Shown piece by piece: positions 27,464 through 36,210 of a stretch of DNA of 64,000 nt. Each line of letters opens with the position of its first letter. Position 1 is the stretch's first letter. The stretch is from Nocardioides albus (GTDB lineage Bacteria; Actinomycetota; Actinomycetes; Propionibacteriales; Nocardioidaceae), in the NCBI RefSeq assembly GCF_014648255.1, contig NZ_BMQT01000006.1, positions 248,001 through 312,000 of the forward strand. Direction: 5' to 3'. The notes beneath the pieces are model-generated. The model was not told the DNA's origin. It saw nothing but the letters and a program-made list of their open reading frames with translations, and made no database searches. The position numbers were made by a program, and so were the translations under genes.

Positions 27464-28192
27464 TTAGTGGAGCGGGTCGGCGATCGTGCCGGATTCCTCG
27501 TCGAAGACGCCCTGGGTGAGCCGGGTCAGCAGCGGGAGCCCGCCGTGCTCGGGGCCGACCTTCAGCCCGCCGATGCGTTCCAGGCCGGTGACCACGTCGT
27601 CGGGACGTACGGCCGGGGTGCCGTGCTTGAGCAGGAGCTCCAGCCGCGATCCGCCCTCTCGCGGCGCTGCGGCGAGGCGTACGACCGCGGCCCGGGCGTC
27701 GAACTCACGCAGTCCCTTCTTGGTCATCCGGGACACGATGACCTCCTCGGCACCGACGAACGCCTCGACCGCAGCGGCGGCGTCCTCCGGCGACGTCGGC
27801 AGGTCGATGATCCACTCGCTGCCGGTGAGCAGGTCGGCCAGCGCGCCCTTGGGCGAGCCGGCCGTGTCGACGACGTCGATCAGGTCGAGGCCGTCGGGCA
27901 TGACCTCGTCCAGTGCAGCCTTCGTCGCGGCCGGGTCGACGACCTCGCGCAGCCCCAGCTCGACGTACTCGGCCTCGCTCGCCGCGCCCGTCGGCGCCGC
28001 GCCGGCGTAGGAGATCCGTGGGTGCGGGTTGAACCCCGACGAGTAGGCCACCGGGATCCGGGCCCTGGCGACCGCGCGCTCGAAGGCGCGACTGAAGTCG
28101 CGGTGGCTGGTGAACCGGAGCCGGCCGCGCTTGGCGTAGCGGATGCGGAGACGCTGGACCGGTGGGGCCTGCTGTTCGGGCTGTTGACGCAC
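27464..28192 (-). CDS. TIGR03936-family (DUF2344) radical-SAM-associated protein
   Basis: A 242-aa protein beginning after a GTG and containing KRGRLRFTSHRDF, SSGFNPHPRISYAG and PTGAASEAEYVE, the N-terminal signature of DUF2344. The family normally neighbours or is fused to the TIGR03960 radical-SAM protein, here encoded at 31835-33814, and often precedes rne. The role is unknown; an RNA or ribosome modification is usually suspected. The frame is open far upstream but the family begins at the RYAKRG region, so GTG 28192 is used. Confidence 0.85.
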   Translation of the reverse strand: MRQQPEQQAPPVQRLRIRYAKRGRLRFTSHRDFSRAFERAVARARIPVAYSSGFNPHPRISYAGAAPTGAASEAEYVELGLREVVDPAATKAALDEVMPDGLDLIDVVDTAGSPKGALADLLTGSEWIIDLPTSPEDAAAAVEAFVGAEEVIVSRMTKKGLREFDARAAVVRLAAAPREGGSRLELLLKHGTPAVRPDDVVTGLERIGGLKVGPEHGGLPLLTRLTQGVFDEESGTIADPLH

Positions 28193-28292
28193 GGAGTCGA
28201 TTATGGCTGCCCTGGGGCGCGATGACCCACACGGCGAACGGGCGGCCAACTGGCGGTAACGGTTTGCGGGCGAAAAATGGGAGACTCGCGCG

Positions 28293-29273
28293 GTGAGCCA
28301 CCACAGAAGCAGGCAGTTCTCGGTACGCCTCAAAGAGCTGTTGCCGATCCTCGCTGTTGTCCTCACCGTCGGCGCGATCGCCGCCCTGACCGTTCTCGCG
28401 CCCCGGCTGGGCGACTCGAAGCAGGCCTCCGCCGATGCCTCCCCCTCACCGAGCGTCGAGCCGGTCGAGGCCAGCCCGTCGTCCGAGCCGGAGCCGCTGC
28501 CGAAGTTCAAGACGCTCGAGGCGCCGCCCGTGATCAACAGGATCCCGAAGAAGCCGAAGATCGACCCGTGCGCGGTCCCGCGCAACCTGACCGTGATGAC
28601 CTTCAACATCAAGGGCGGCAAGGTCTCCCCGGGCGAGCTCGGCGGCATCGCTGGCGTGATCCGCGACGCCGGCGCCGACATCGTGCTCCTCCAGGAGGTC
28701 GACCAGAATCGCCGCCGGTCGGGCAACGTCGACCAGCCGGCGGTCATCGCCTCGCAGCTGGGGATGCAGTCCGTCTTCGGCGCCAACGCCTACATCACCG
28801 ACCGCGGCGGCTACGGCACCGCTATCCTGTCCCGCTTCCCCATCGACGGCTACGACAACACCCACCTGCCCAACAGCGGCGGCAAGGAGCAGCGCGGACT
28901 GCTGCGGGCGAACATCATCGTCGAGGGCCAGCGGCTGGTCGTCTTCAACACCCACCTCGACCACACCTCGGACTCGCTCCGACAGGCGCAGATCGGTGCG
29001 GTGATGGCCAAGGTGAACGCCTACGACGGAGCCAAGCTGCTGGGCGGCGACCTCAACGCCGGTTCCGGCTCCGGGGTCCTGGGCACTGCGCTGGCCTCGT
29101 TGTCCGACGCCGGCGCCTCCCTCGGCGCCAGCCACGACGGTGGCGGCCGCGTCGACTACCTGCTGCCCAACTCCTGGCTCGCCGCCGGCGACGGTGACGT
29201 CGACCCCACCGGTCTGTCCGACCACCACGCCGTCACCATCGACTTCTCCATGCGCGGCGCCGCGGACTGCTGA
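28293..29273 (+). CDS. secreted/anchored endonuclease-exonuclease-phosphatase family protein
   Basis: A 326-aa protein with one N-terminal membrane segment (about 17-36), a Ser/Pro/Glu-rich spacer (45-75), and an EEP domain: MTFNIKGG, LLQEVDQN (metal Glu), VFNTHLDHT, LGGDLNAGSGSG and LSDHHAVTI (catalytic His). It probably acts outside the membrane on a phosphodiester. Cys residues near 93 and at the C-terminus could form a disulfide. GTG 28293 is the only reasonable start. It is divergent from the TIGR03936 gene and is a second, separate EEP gene in this window. Confidence 0.83.
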   Translation: MSHHRSRQFSVRLKELLPILAVVLTVGAIAALTVLAPRLGDSKQASADASPSPSVEPVEASPSSEPEPLPKFKTLEAPPVINRIPKKPKIDPCAVPRNLTVMTFNIKGGKVSPGELGGIAGVIRDAGADIVLLQEVDQNRRRSGNVDQPAVIASQLGMQSVFGANAYITDRGGYGTAILSRFPIDGYDNTHLPNSGGKEQRGLLRANIIVEGQRLVVFNTHLDHTSDSLRQAQIGAVMAKVNAYDGAKLLGGDLNAGSGSGVLGTALASLSDAGASLGASHDGGGRVDYLLPNSWLAAGDGDVDPTGLSDHHAVTIDFSMRGAADC

Positions 29274-29314
29274 GCCCGACCCGGGCCAGGTGTTGGCGTG
29301 AGAGACTTCCGGCC

Positions 29315-29737
29315 GTGATCGAGCTTCGTCCGGCGACAGTTGCCGACGTCCCAGCAATCCTCGAGCTGTGGGAGGTGGCGGCGGAGAACGACTCGCGTCC
29401 GGCTGACTCCTCGACCAAGGTGGCGTCGCTGATCGCACGCGACCCCGACGCCTGCACGGTCGCGGTGACCCCGGACGGCCGGGTCGTCGGCTCGCTGATC
29501 TCCGGCTGGGACGGCTGGCGCGCCCACCTCTATCGGCTGGCGGTCCACCCCGACGTACGCCGCCAGGGGCTTGCCCGCCGGCTCCTGGCCCACGCCGAGG
29601 ACCGGCTCGTCGCCCTGGGCGCGAGCCGGGTCGACGCGATGGTCCTGGAGGGCAATGAGCTGGGGCAGTCGCTGTGGAAGGGCTCGGGCTACGAGTCTCA
29701 GGAGGACTGGCGCCGCTGGGTCCGCCCCGTCGGCTGA
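29315..29737 (+). CDS. GNAT-family N-acetyltransferase
   Basis: A 140-aa single-domain GNAT: IELRPATVADVPAI at the start, LAVHPDVRRQGLARRLLAH (acetyl-CoA loop, about 76-93), and a C-terminal LWKGSGYE. Substrate is unknown. The N-terminal arrangement is that of RimI-like small acetyltransferases. It starts with GTG at 29315, 41 bases after the EEP gene, same strand, so co-transcription is possible. Confidence 0.85.
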   Translation: MIELRPATVADVPAILELWEVAAENDSRPADSSTKVASLIARDPDACTVAVTPDGRVVGSLISGWDGWRAHLYRLAVHPDVRRQGLARRLLAHAEDRLVALGASRVDAMVLEGNELGQSLWKGSGYESQEDWRRWVRPVG

Positions 29738-29793
29738 GGCCGCCGTCGAAGTAATCATTCGCGCGTCTGCACAGCCAGGTCTACCTTCGCCCA

Positions 29794-30177
29794 ATGGATT
29801 TCGTGACCCCCGACGACCTTCCCGCCCCTGCCGGCTACAGCCACCTGGTGATCACCGATCCCGGCGCCAGACTGGTGGTGATCTCCGGGCAGGTGGGCGT
29901 CTCCGCCGACGGGGCCGTTGCCTACGGCTGGGAGGCCCAGACCCGGCAGACCTTCACCAACCTCGGCGTCGCACTGGCTGCGGCTGGCGCCACCTGGGCA
30001 GCCCTGGTCAAGCTGACCTACTTCGTCGTCTCCACCACGGACCTGCCGATGATCCGGCGCGTACGCGACGAGTTCGTCGACGTCGAGCATCCGCCCGCCA
30101 GCTCGTTGGTCCAGGTCTCCGGCCTCTTCCGCCCCGATGTGCTCATCGAGATCGAAGCGACCGCCGCGATCAGCTGA
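29794..30177 (+). CDS. RidA-family (YjgF/YER057c) protein
   Basis: A 127-aa RidA-type protein with LVVISGQVGVSADG, QTRQTFTNLGVAL and a C-terminal RPDVLIEIEATAAI. The arginine that binds the imine carboxylate in true RidA enzymes appears as LFRPDVLIEIE. It may hydrolyse reactive enamines/imines from PLP enzymes, but several subfamilies do other things. It follows the GNAT gene by 56 bases. Confidence 0.85.
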   Translation: MDFVTPDDLPAPAGYSHLVITDPGARLVVISGQVGVSADGAVAYGWEAQTRQTFTNLGVALAAAGATWAALVKLTYFVVSTTDLPMIRRVRDEFVDVEHPPASSLVQVSGLFRPDVLIEIEATAAIS

Positions 30178-30401
30178 GCGGTCACCCAGATCGGGTACGC
30201 CGATCCATCCCGGGACGCCGGTCGGCCGAGCTACGGCCGCCACATTCCCGCAAGTGAGCGCTAATGGTCGCTGAAGTCACACCGATCGCTGCTATTTCGA
30301 TGCACATGTGGAAAAGTGACAGTCCGGCTCGTGTCGTTCGGTTGTCCGATCGGCCGATACGAGGCAGGCGTCGCTCGCCAAGACCTACCGGAGTGACCGA
30401 G

Positions 30402-30632
30402 ATGAGTTCTGAGATGGCCCCTGACGAGGAGTACGAGTTCTACGCCGACCCGGCCAACCAGGAGCCAGCCGGTCGTCCCCGCGGCCGCGAAGCGCGGCTC
30501 ACCTCCCCGATTCCCGTACGCTTCCCCACCGACGGCCTCGCCGAGGCCAAGCGCCGCGCCGACGCCGATGACCGATCGGTCTCCTCCTGGATCCGACGCG
30601 CAGCCGAGCACGAGCTCGGTCGCTCCGCCTGA
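30402..30632 (+). CDS. small ribbon-helix-helix-like protein
   Basis: A 76-aa protein. The acidic N-terminus (EEYEFYADPA) leads into a C-terminal IPVRFPTDGLAEAKRRADA segment, then SVSSWIRRAAEHEL, a pattern of CopG/Arc-type ribbon-helix-helix proteins. ATG 30402 follows GGAG at a good distance; GTG 30393 sits too close. It is followed by a GNAT-type frame almost overlapping the stop, an arrangement reminiscent of RHH-GNAT toxin-antitoxin pairs. An antitoxin role is an inference. Confidence 0.6.
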   Translation: MSSEMAPDEEYEFYADPANQEPAGRPRGREARLTSPIPVRFPTDGLAEAKRRADADDRSVSSWIRRAAEHELGRSA

Positions 30633-30649
30633 GGTGTTCAGTCCAGACC

Positions 30650-31060
30650 TTGACTGGACCGACGAGCTTGAGTCGATCCTCCCCGCAGCCCGCAGCCTGC
30701 AGCCCCGGCACCGTCATCCCGCGCTACGTCACGCAGGCTGACACCCGGATGTGCGGTTGGCTGGACGGCACGGCTCTCGTGGTCGCGGCCGGGTTGATGG
30801 TCAGCGACAGATCCGTTGAGATCGGCCACATCGCAACACGGCACGATCGACGACGGCAGGGCTACGCCGCTCGACTCATCCGATCAGTCGCGTCCGAGGT
30901 GGCGCCGCTCCCCCTGTTTGCCGAAACGGATGACGACGCCGTCGACTTCTATCGCCGGGTCGGATTCACCGTAACCGTCGTCGACTCTCCATGGCCGACG
31001 AACCGTTATCGCTGTGTGCTTGAATCGGACACGCAGCCTCGTGCACAGCCACCTTACTAA
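30650..31060 (+). CDS. GNAT-like acetyltransferase, possibly frameshifted
   Basis: The open frame (136 aa from a TTG) has GNAT features in its second half: VEIGHIATRHDRRRQGYAA (acetyl-CoA loop) and AVDFYRRVGFTVTV. Its first 24 residues are poor. A GTG at 30634, two bases after the RHH stop, opens a better N-terminus (SPDLDWTDELESILPAARS) in another frame that stops after 35 codons. Removing one C from CCCC at 30703-30706 would join the two. Either a real frameshift, a sequencing error, or a start at ATG 30749 is possible. Confidence 0.5.
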   Translation: MTGPTSLSRSSPQPAACSPGTVIPRYVTQADTRMCGWLDGTALVVAAGLMVSDRSVEIGHIATRHDRRRQGYAARLIRSVASEVAPLPLFAETDDDAVDFYRRVGFTVTVVDSPWPTNRYRCVLESDTQPRAQPPY

Positions 31061-31091
31061 GAATGTCGGCGCCCCCGGCAACAATCGTCTC

Positions 31092-31673
31092 GTGAACACC
31101 GAGCAGCCGGATTTCGTTCTCCACGCGTGGGTTGATGAGTCGATCCATGTCGACGCCGGCTTCTATCTGTTAGCCGCAAGTATCGCCGATCCGCGGGAGT
31201 GCGACGCCCATCGCGATGCTGTGCGAGCCGCTGCACCCTCAGTACGCCGGCGGATTCATTGGCGCGAGGAAGAGCACAAGGATCGTCTCCGCATCGCGGA
31301 GGCTTTCAGCTATCTTGACGTGGCGCACACGATCGTCGTTGCCAGCCCGATCGATGCCAAGAAGCAGGAACGAGCCCGGCGTAAGTGCCTGGAACGTCTC
31401 CTTCACGAACTCGAAACCCTCGGCGTGACCCGCGCGAAGTTCGAGTCCCGCACCCAGCCACTCAATCGGCGCGACACCAGGATGGTTGATTCCATGCGTG
31501 GCGCCGGAGCGCTCACAGGCAAGCTGCGCGTCGAGTTCGAAGACCCGAATCTCGAGCCGATGCTCTGGATCCCCGATGCAGTCGCTGGCGCCGTCGGGGC
31601 AGACCGACTCGGCGTACCTGGATACCGTCAGGCGCTGTCAGTCGCCATCGACGCCATCGAGCTCGACCTCTAG
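31092..31673 (+). CDS. DUF3800-like protein
   Basis: A 193-aa protein with an early Asp/Glu segment (HAWVDESIHVDAGFYLLAAS), a central RRIHWREEEHKDR and LDVAHTIVVAS strand, and a C-terminal Asp-rich end, resembling DUF3800 (RNase H-like, often near mobile or defence genes). Function is unknown. Codon use is less GC3-biased than the neighbours, which suggests transfer. GTG 31092 is used; it follows the GNAT frame by 31 bases. A hairpin at 31686 ends the run. Confidence 0.6.
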   Translation: MNTEQPDFVLHAWVDESIHVDAGFYLLAASIADPRECDAHRDAVRAAAPSVRRRIHWREEEHKDRLRIAEAFSYLDVAHTIVVASPIDAKKQERARRKCLERLLHELETLGVTRAKFESRTQPLNRRDTRMVDSMRGAGALTGKLRVEFEDPNLEPMLWIPDAVAGAVGADRLGVPGYRQALSVAIDAIELDL

Positions 31674-31685
31674 CCAAAAGCGCGA

Positions 31686-31720
31686 AACCCGGGTCCCGTA
31701 CTGCGGCGGTATCCCGGGTT
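31686..31720. terminator. hairpin between convergent genes
   Basis: AACCCGGG at 31686-31693 pairs with CCCGGGTT at 31713-31720. It lies 12 bases after the DUF3800 stop and before the radical-SAM stop, so it may serve both strands. Confidence 0.65.
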
Positions 31721-31834
31721 CACTTCCCCACACCCCAGCGGGGGGAGGCTCAGCACTACCTTACACCTTCAGCCCTGACCGCCATACTGAGCGGGTTGGC
31801 CGCAGGTGAATCTGCGATCGGCCGGGCCGAACGA

Positions 31835-33814
31835 TCACACCACGCTGAGCGGGAGCAGCTTCTGACCCGTGGGGCCGATCTGGATCTCGGTGTTGAGCTC
31901 CGGGCACACGCCACAGTCGTAACAAGGCGTCCAGCGGCAGTCCTCGACCTCGATGTCCTCGCCGTTGGCGACAGCGAGGGCGTCCTCCCAGTCGGCCCAG
32001 AGCCAGTCCTTGTCGAGACCGGAGTCGAGGTGGTCCCAGGGGAGGATCTCGTCGTACTCACGCTCGCGGGTGGTGTACCAGTCGAGGTCGACGCCGGTGC
32101 CTGCCAGGCCCTTCTCGGCGGCGGTCATCCAGCGGTCGTAGGAGAAGTGCTCGCTCCAGCCGTCGAAGCGGCCGCCGTCGCGCCAGACCTCCTCGATGAT
32201 CCGGCCGACTCGGCGGTCGCCCCGCGAGAGCAGGCCCTCGACGATGCCGGGCTTGCCGTCGTGGTAGCGGAAACCGATCGCCCGGCCGAACTTCTTGTCG
32301 GAGCGGACCGTGTCGCGCAGCTTCTGCAGGCGCGAGTCGGTGGTCTCGTGGTCGAGCTGGGAGGCCCACTGGAAGGGGGTGTGCGGCTTGGGTACGAAGC
32401 CGCCGATCGAGACGGTGCAGCGGATGTCGTTGCGGCCCGACACCTCGCGGCCCTTCGCGATGACCTTCTTCGCCAGCTCGGCGATCTGGAGGACGTCCTC
32501 GTCGGTCTCGGTCGGGAGGCCGCACATGAAGTAGAGCTTCACCTGACGCCAGCCGTGGCTGTAGGCGGCACCGACGGTGCGGATCAGGTCCTCCTCGGTG
32601 ACCATCTTGTTGATCACCTTGCGCATCCGCTCGGAGCCACCCTCGGGCGCGAAGGTCAGGCCGGAGCGACGGCCGTTGCGGGAGAACTCGTTGGCGAGGG
32701 TGATGTTGAAGGCGTCGACGCGCGTCGAGGGCAGCGAGAGCGAGACGTTGGTGCCCTCGTAGCGGTCGGCCAGGCCGGTCGCGACGTCACCGATCTCGGT
32801 GTGGTCGGCAGAGCTCAGCGAGAGCAGCCCGACCTCCTCGAAACCGGACTTCCGGATCCCGTTCTCGACCATGTCACCGATGGTGGTGATCGAGCGCTCG
32901 CGCACCGGTCGGGTGATCATCCCGGCCTGGCAGAAGCGGCAGCCGCGGGTGCAGCCTCGGAAGATCTCCACCGAGAACCGCTCGTGGACGGTCTCTGCTA
33001 GCGGCACCAAGGGATTGCGCGGGTAGGGCCAGGCGTCGAGGTCCATCAGGGTGTGCTTGCGCACCCGCCACGGGATGTCGGGGCGGTTGGGGACCACGGC
33101 CTCGATCTGGCCGTCGGCGGCGTAGTTCACGTCGTAGAACTTCGGGACGTAGACGGCCCCCGAGACGGCGAGTCGCCGCAGCACCTCGTCGCGGCCACCG
33201 GGGCGACCGTCCTGCTTCCACTCGCGCACGACCTCGGAGATCTTGAGGACGACCTCCTCACCGTCACCGAGCACGGCGGCGTCGAGGAAGTCGGCGATCG
33301 GCTCCGGGTTGAACGCGGCGTGGCCGCCGGCGAGAACGATCGGGTCGTCGTCGCCGCGGTCGACCGCGTGCAGCGGGATCTGCGCCAGCGACAGCGCGTT
33401 GAGCATGTTGGTGTAGCCGAGCTCGGTCGAGAACGAGAGCCCGAACAGGTCGAACGCCTTCACCGGACGGTGCGCGTCGACGGTGAACTGCGGGATCGGC
33501 CCCTGCTCGTCGCCCTCGCGCATGATCTTCTCGAGGTCCGGCCACACGGCGTAGGTGCGCTCCGCAGCGATCCAGTCACGCTCGTTGAGCACCTCGTAGA
33601 GGATCTGGACACCCTGGTTGGGCAGGCCGACCTCGTAGGCGTCGGGGTACATCAGCGCCCAACGGACATCGACGTCGTTCCACTCCTTGACGGTCGAGTT
33701 GAGCTCGCCGCCGACGTACTGGATCGGCTTGGAGACCAGCGCGAGGCGCGGCTCCAGCCGAGGGAACACGGATTCAGGAACGAGGTCGCTCTGGGCGACG
33801 GTCACGATGGGCAC
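31835..33814 (-). CDS. TIGR03960-family B12-binding/radical-SAM protein
   Basis: A 659-aa protein. The N-terminal part (about 10-230) has a corrinoid-binding-type domain (FDLFGLSFSTELGYTNML). The radical-SAM cluster motif is RGCTRGCRFCQAG near residues 286-295 (C-x3-C-x2-C). The C-terminus has further conserved Cys (CRWTPCYDCGVC) that may hold another cluster. It partners with the TIGR03936 protein, encoded 3.6 kb away rather than adjacent. The reaction is unknown. Start ATG 33814. Confidence 0.88.
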   Translation of the reverse strand: MPIVTVAQSDLVPESVFPRLEPRLALVSKPIQYVGGELNSTVKEWNDVDVRWALMYPDAYEVGLPNQGVQILYEVLNERDWIAAERTYAVWPDLEKIMREGDEQGPIPQFTVDAHRPVKAFDLFGLSFSTELGYTNMLNALSLAQIPLHAVDRGDDDPIVLAGGHAAFNPEPIADFLDAAVLGDGEEVVLKISEVVREWKQDGRPGGRDEVLRRLAVSGAVYVPKFYDVNYAADGQIEAVVPNRPDIPWRVRKHTLMDLDAWPYPRNPLVPLAETVHERFSVEIFRGCTRGCRFCQAGMITRPVRERSITTIGDMVENGIRKSGFEEVGLLSLSSADHTEIGDVATGLADRYEGTNVSLSLPSTRVDAFNITLANEFSRNGRRSGLTFAPEGGSERMRKVINKMVTEEDLIRTVGAAYSHGWRQVKLYFMCGLPTETDEDVLQIAELAKKVIAKGREVSGRNDIRCTVSIGGFVPKPHTPFQWASQLDHETTDSRLQKLRDTVRSDKKFGRAIGFRYHDGKPGIVEGLLSRGDRRVGRIIEEVWRDGGRFDGWSEHFSYDRWMTAAEKGLAGTGVDLDWYTTREREYDEILPWDHLDSGLDKDWLWADWEDALAVANGEDIEVEDCRWTPCYDCGVCPELNTEIQIGPTGQKLLPLSVV

Positions 33815-33923
33815 CTCAAAGCTCGGGAACGATCAACCCCAAGGGTACGCCGCCCCCTGACTCCCCCACCAAACCTCGCGTCGTCGGGTGATCTCCCCCG
33901 CCTCAGCAGGTAAGAATGTCGCC

Positions 33924-34592
33924 ATGGCATTGCGAACGTGGGCAGAACAGTTCGCCGGAGGCGCCGTGCCGGAGGCGATGGCAGCGCTCAACGCGCGTCA
34001 CCCCTGGAGTCACAACGACCACTTCCACAGCTGGATCCTGGCGAACCTTCCGGCCGGGCGACGCACCGCGCTGGACGTGGGCTGCGGCCAGGGCGGGCTG
34101 CTGGCCGCGCTGGCGTCGCGGTTCACCGCCGTCCACGGGACCGATCGCGACGGCGCCATGAGGGGCCGGGCCGCTACCCGTTGCGCCGGCCTGCCGAACG
34201 TCTTCATTCATGACGGCACCTGGATCGACGGGCCGGTCGACCTGGTCACGATGGTCGCGGTCCTGCATCATCTCGACGTCGCCGACGCCCTTGAGCGGGT
34301 GCGCAGCATCCTCGAACCCGGTGGACGGTTCCTGGCGATCGGGCTCGCCCCACCTCAGGACGTCACCGACCATCTGTGGGATCTCGCCTCGATCGTGACG
34401 AACCCGGCGATCGGCTACGTGAAGCATCCCTGGCCCAGTGTCGATGGGGCCTCGGGGCCGGTCGTCCCGGTCAAGGATCCGACGATGTCGTTCGCTGAGC
34501 TGCGGGAGATCCTCGCCGACGTCATGCCTGGCGCCGCCATCCGACACCGCCTCGGCTTCCGGCACACCATCGCCTGGACCAAGCCGTCGTAG
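33924..34592 (+). CDS. class I SAM-dependent methyltransferase
   Basis: A 222-aa Rossmann methyltransferase. The SAM motif I is ALDVGCGQGGLLAAL (about 49-63), motif II VHGTDRDGAM, and motif III LVTMVAVLHHLDVADAL. The hydrophobic FRHTIAWTKPS end and short length suggest a small-molecule substrate, which cannot be named. ATG 33924 is preferred to a codon 36 bases earlier. It is divergent from the radical-SAM gene. Confidence 0.83.
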   Translation: MALRTWAEQFAGGAVPEAMAALNARHPWSHNDHFHSWILANLPAGRRTALDVGCGQGGLLAALASRFTAVHGTDRDGAMRGRAATRCAGLPNVFIHDGTWIDGPVDLVTMVAVLHHLDVADALERVRSILEPGGRFLAIGLAPPQDVTDHLWDLASIVTNPAIGYVKHPWPSVDGASGPVVPVKDPTMSFAELREILADVMPGAAIRHRLGFRHTIAWTKPS

Positions 34593-34608
34593 CAGATGTA
34601 AATGAGGT

Positions 34609-34638
34609 GTGGGGCCGTCCCCTCCCGGACGGCCCCAC
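34609..34638. terminator. bidirectional terminator hairpin
   Basis: GTGGGGCCGTCC and GGACGGCCCCAC are perfect 12-bp arms with a six-base loop, between the methyltransferase stop and the convergent subtilase stop at 34649. Confidence 0.85.
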
Positions 34639-34648
34639 CAGTCTCAGT

Positions 34649-35866
34649 TCAGAACAGTGTGGTGAGCAGCAGGTTCGGGGAACCGGTGCCCGGGTTGGTG
34701 ACCAGGTCGGGGGTGGCCGCGCCGGTCAGGCCCGTGGCGACGTCGGCCGGGGTGGCCGAGGGGTTCGCCTCGAGGAAGAGCGCGGCCGCTCCGGCGACAT
34801 GCGGGGTCGCCATCGACGTACCGGAGATGGTGTTGGTCGCACCGTCGTTCCAGGCCGAGGTGATGTCGACGCCGGGGGCGAAGAGGTCGAGGCACTCGCC
34901 GGTGTTGGAGAAGTCGGCGGTGGCGTCGCTGTCATCGGTGGCACCGACGGTGATCGCCTCGGGAACTGCTGCGGGCGAGGAACCGCAGGCGTCGGCGCTC
35001 TCGTTGCCGGCAGCGACGGCGTAGGTGACGCCGTCTGCGATCGAGGCCTGGACGGCCGCGTCGAGAGCGGGGTCGTTGCCGCCTCCGAGCGACATGTTGG
35101 CGACGGCCGGGCCGTCGGTGTGGTTCTCGGTGACCCACTCGATGCCCGCGACGACGCCCTCGGTGGTGCCGGAGCCCTGGTCGTCGAGGACGCGGACCGG
35201 AACGATCGTGGCCTCCTTGGCCACGCCGTAGGTGGTCCCGGCGACGGTGCCCGCGACGTGCGTGCCGTGGCCGTTGCCGTCGGCCGGGTCGGTGTCCCCG
35301 TCGATCGCGTCGAAGCCCTCACCGATCCGGCCGCTGAACTCCGAGTGGTCGGTCGCGACACCGGTGTCGATGATGTAGGCGGTCACGCCCGCACCGGTCT
35401 GCTCGTAGTGGTAGTTCTTGTCGAGCGGCAGCGCTGCCTGGTCGATCCGGTCGAGGCCCCAGGTCGGGTCGGCCTGGTCACCCTGGGTGGTGTAGCGGTG
35501 GTTGGCCTGCACGTAGGCGACGTCCGGGTTGTCGCGGACCTCGGCGAGCGCGTCCTTGTCGAGCGAGGCCGAGAAGCCGTTGAACGCGGTGTTGAAGACC
35601 TCTCGTACGTCGCCGCCGGCCTCGCGGGCGTCGCCTCGGACCGACTTGGCCTCGGACTTCGCCACGTCGCTGCGGCCCTGCTTCTTCATCACGACGATGT
35701 ACTGACCCTCGATTGCGGTCGAGGCGTTCGCGCCGCGCAGTGGTGCCGGACCGTCCGCGGCGCCGGCCGGGCCGGTGAAGGCGATCGCCGAGGCTGCTGC
35801 TCCCACAGCTACGGCGGTGACGACTGCCGGCGCCTTGAAGGCCCGGTTCTTGATGGTTCGGTTCAC
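34649..35866 (-). CDS. secreted S8 family peptidase (subtilase) 1
   Basis: A 405-aa prepro-subtilase. A signal peptide (about 1-37, ending AGAADG) precedes an I9 propeptide (about 50-122, GQYIVVMKK), then the S8 domain with catalytic Asp in AYIIDTGV (D167), His in NGHGTHVAG (H200), Asn in AVAAGNES (N288) and Ser in GTSMATPH (S351). GTG 35866 follows GGGAG. It is a paralogue of the gene immediately upstream on the same strand and lacks that protein's C-terminal domain. Both share an upstream motif. Confidence 0.92.
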   Translation of the reverse strand: MNRTIKNRAFKAPAVVTAVAVGAAASAIAFTGPAGAADGPAPLRGANASTAIEGQYIVVMKKQGRSDVAKSEAKSVRGDAREAGGDVREVFNTAFNGFSASLDKDALAEVRDNPDVAYVQANHRYTTQGDQADPTWGLDRIDQAALPLDKNYHYEQTGAGVTAYIIDTGVATDHSEFSGRIGEGFDAIDGDTDPADGNGHGTHVAGTVAGTTYGVAKEATIVPVRVLDDQGSGTTEGVVAGIEWVTENHTDGPAVANMSLGGGNDPALDAAVQASIADGVTYAVAAGNESADACGSSPAAVPEAITVGATDDSDATADFSNTGECLDLFAPGVDITSAWNDGATNTISGTSMATPHVAGAAALFLEANPSATPADVATGLTGAATPDLVTNPGTGSPNLLLTTLF

Positions 35867-36025
35867 GAACTGACTCCCGTCATCGTGCGGCCCGATCGGG
35901 CCACAACCATTCATTGCACCGGACTTGGGAACCCCCTGTAGGTGGTCCCACGTGCAGCCCTCACACGCGCCGGCTGAACGCCCTGCGCCCTCCCTACGGC
36001 CGCAACCCGAAGCGTTCGGGCAACC

Positions 36026-36042
36026 ACGTAACCACGTTACGT
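36026..36042. promoter_or_regulatory. ACGTAAC-N3-GTTACGT palindrome
   Basis: Perfect seven-base arms with CAC between, 160 bp upstream of the subtilase 1 start codon. A further GTAACG lies at 36050-36055. A regulator site is plausible. Confidence 0.45.
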
Positions 36043-36061
36043 AGTGCCCGTAACGACCCAA

Positions 36062-36087
36062 CTCTTCGCATTGCAGCAACGTGCAGG
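36062..36087 (-). promoter_or_regulatory. shared upstream motif, copy 1
   Basis: A 26-base segment (contains TGCAGCAAC and TGCAGG) that matches 38010-38035 at 23 positions, about 196 bp upstream of the subtilase 1 start. It was probably carried along in the gene duplication. Confidence 0.55.
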
Positions 36088-36210
36088 CAGCGAAGGTGAA
36101 CACCTGTAAACAGCGTGGAAACAGGGCATAAAAGCGTGCCCAAAACCAGCACTCCGGGCCGCCCGCGTTACGCGAGCGACCCGGCTGAGCCGATGACGGA
36201 ACTGTTCAGA

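Larger units (their letters stand above)
35867..36210. other. intergenic region upstream of subtilase 1
   Basis: 344 bases without a gene. It holds a 17-bp palindrome (36026-36042) and a motif shared with the other subtilase promoter region (36062-36087), both listed separately. No convincing -10 element was picked by eye. Confidence 0.6.
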
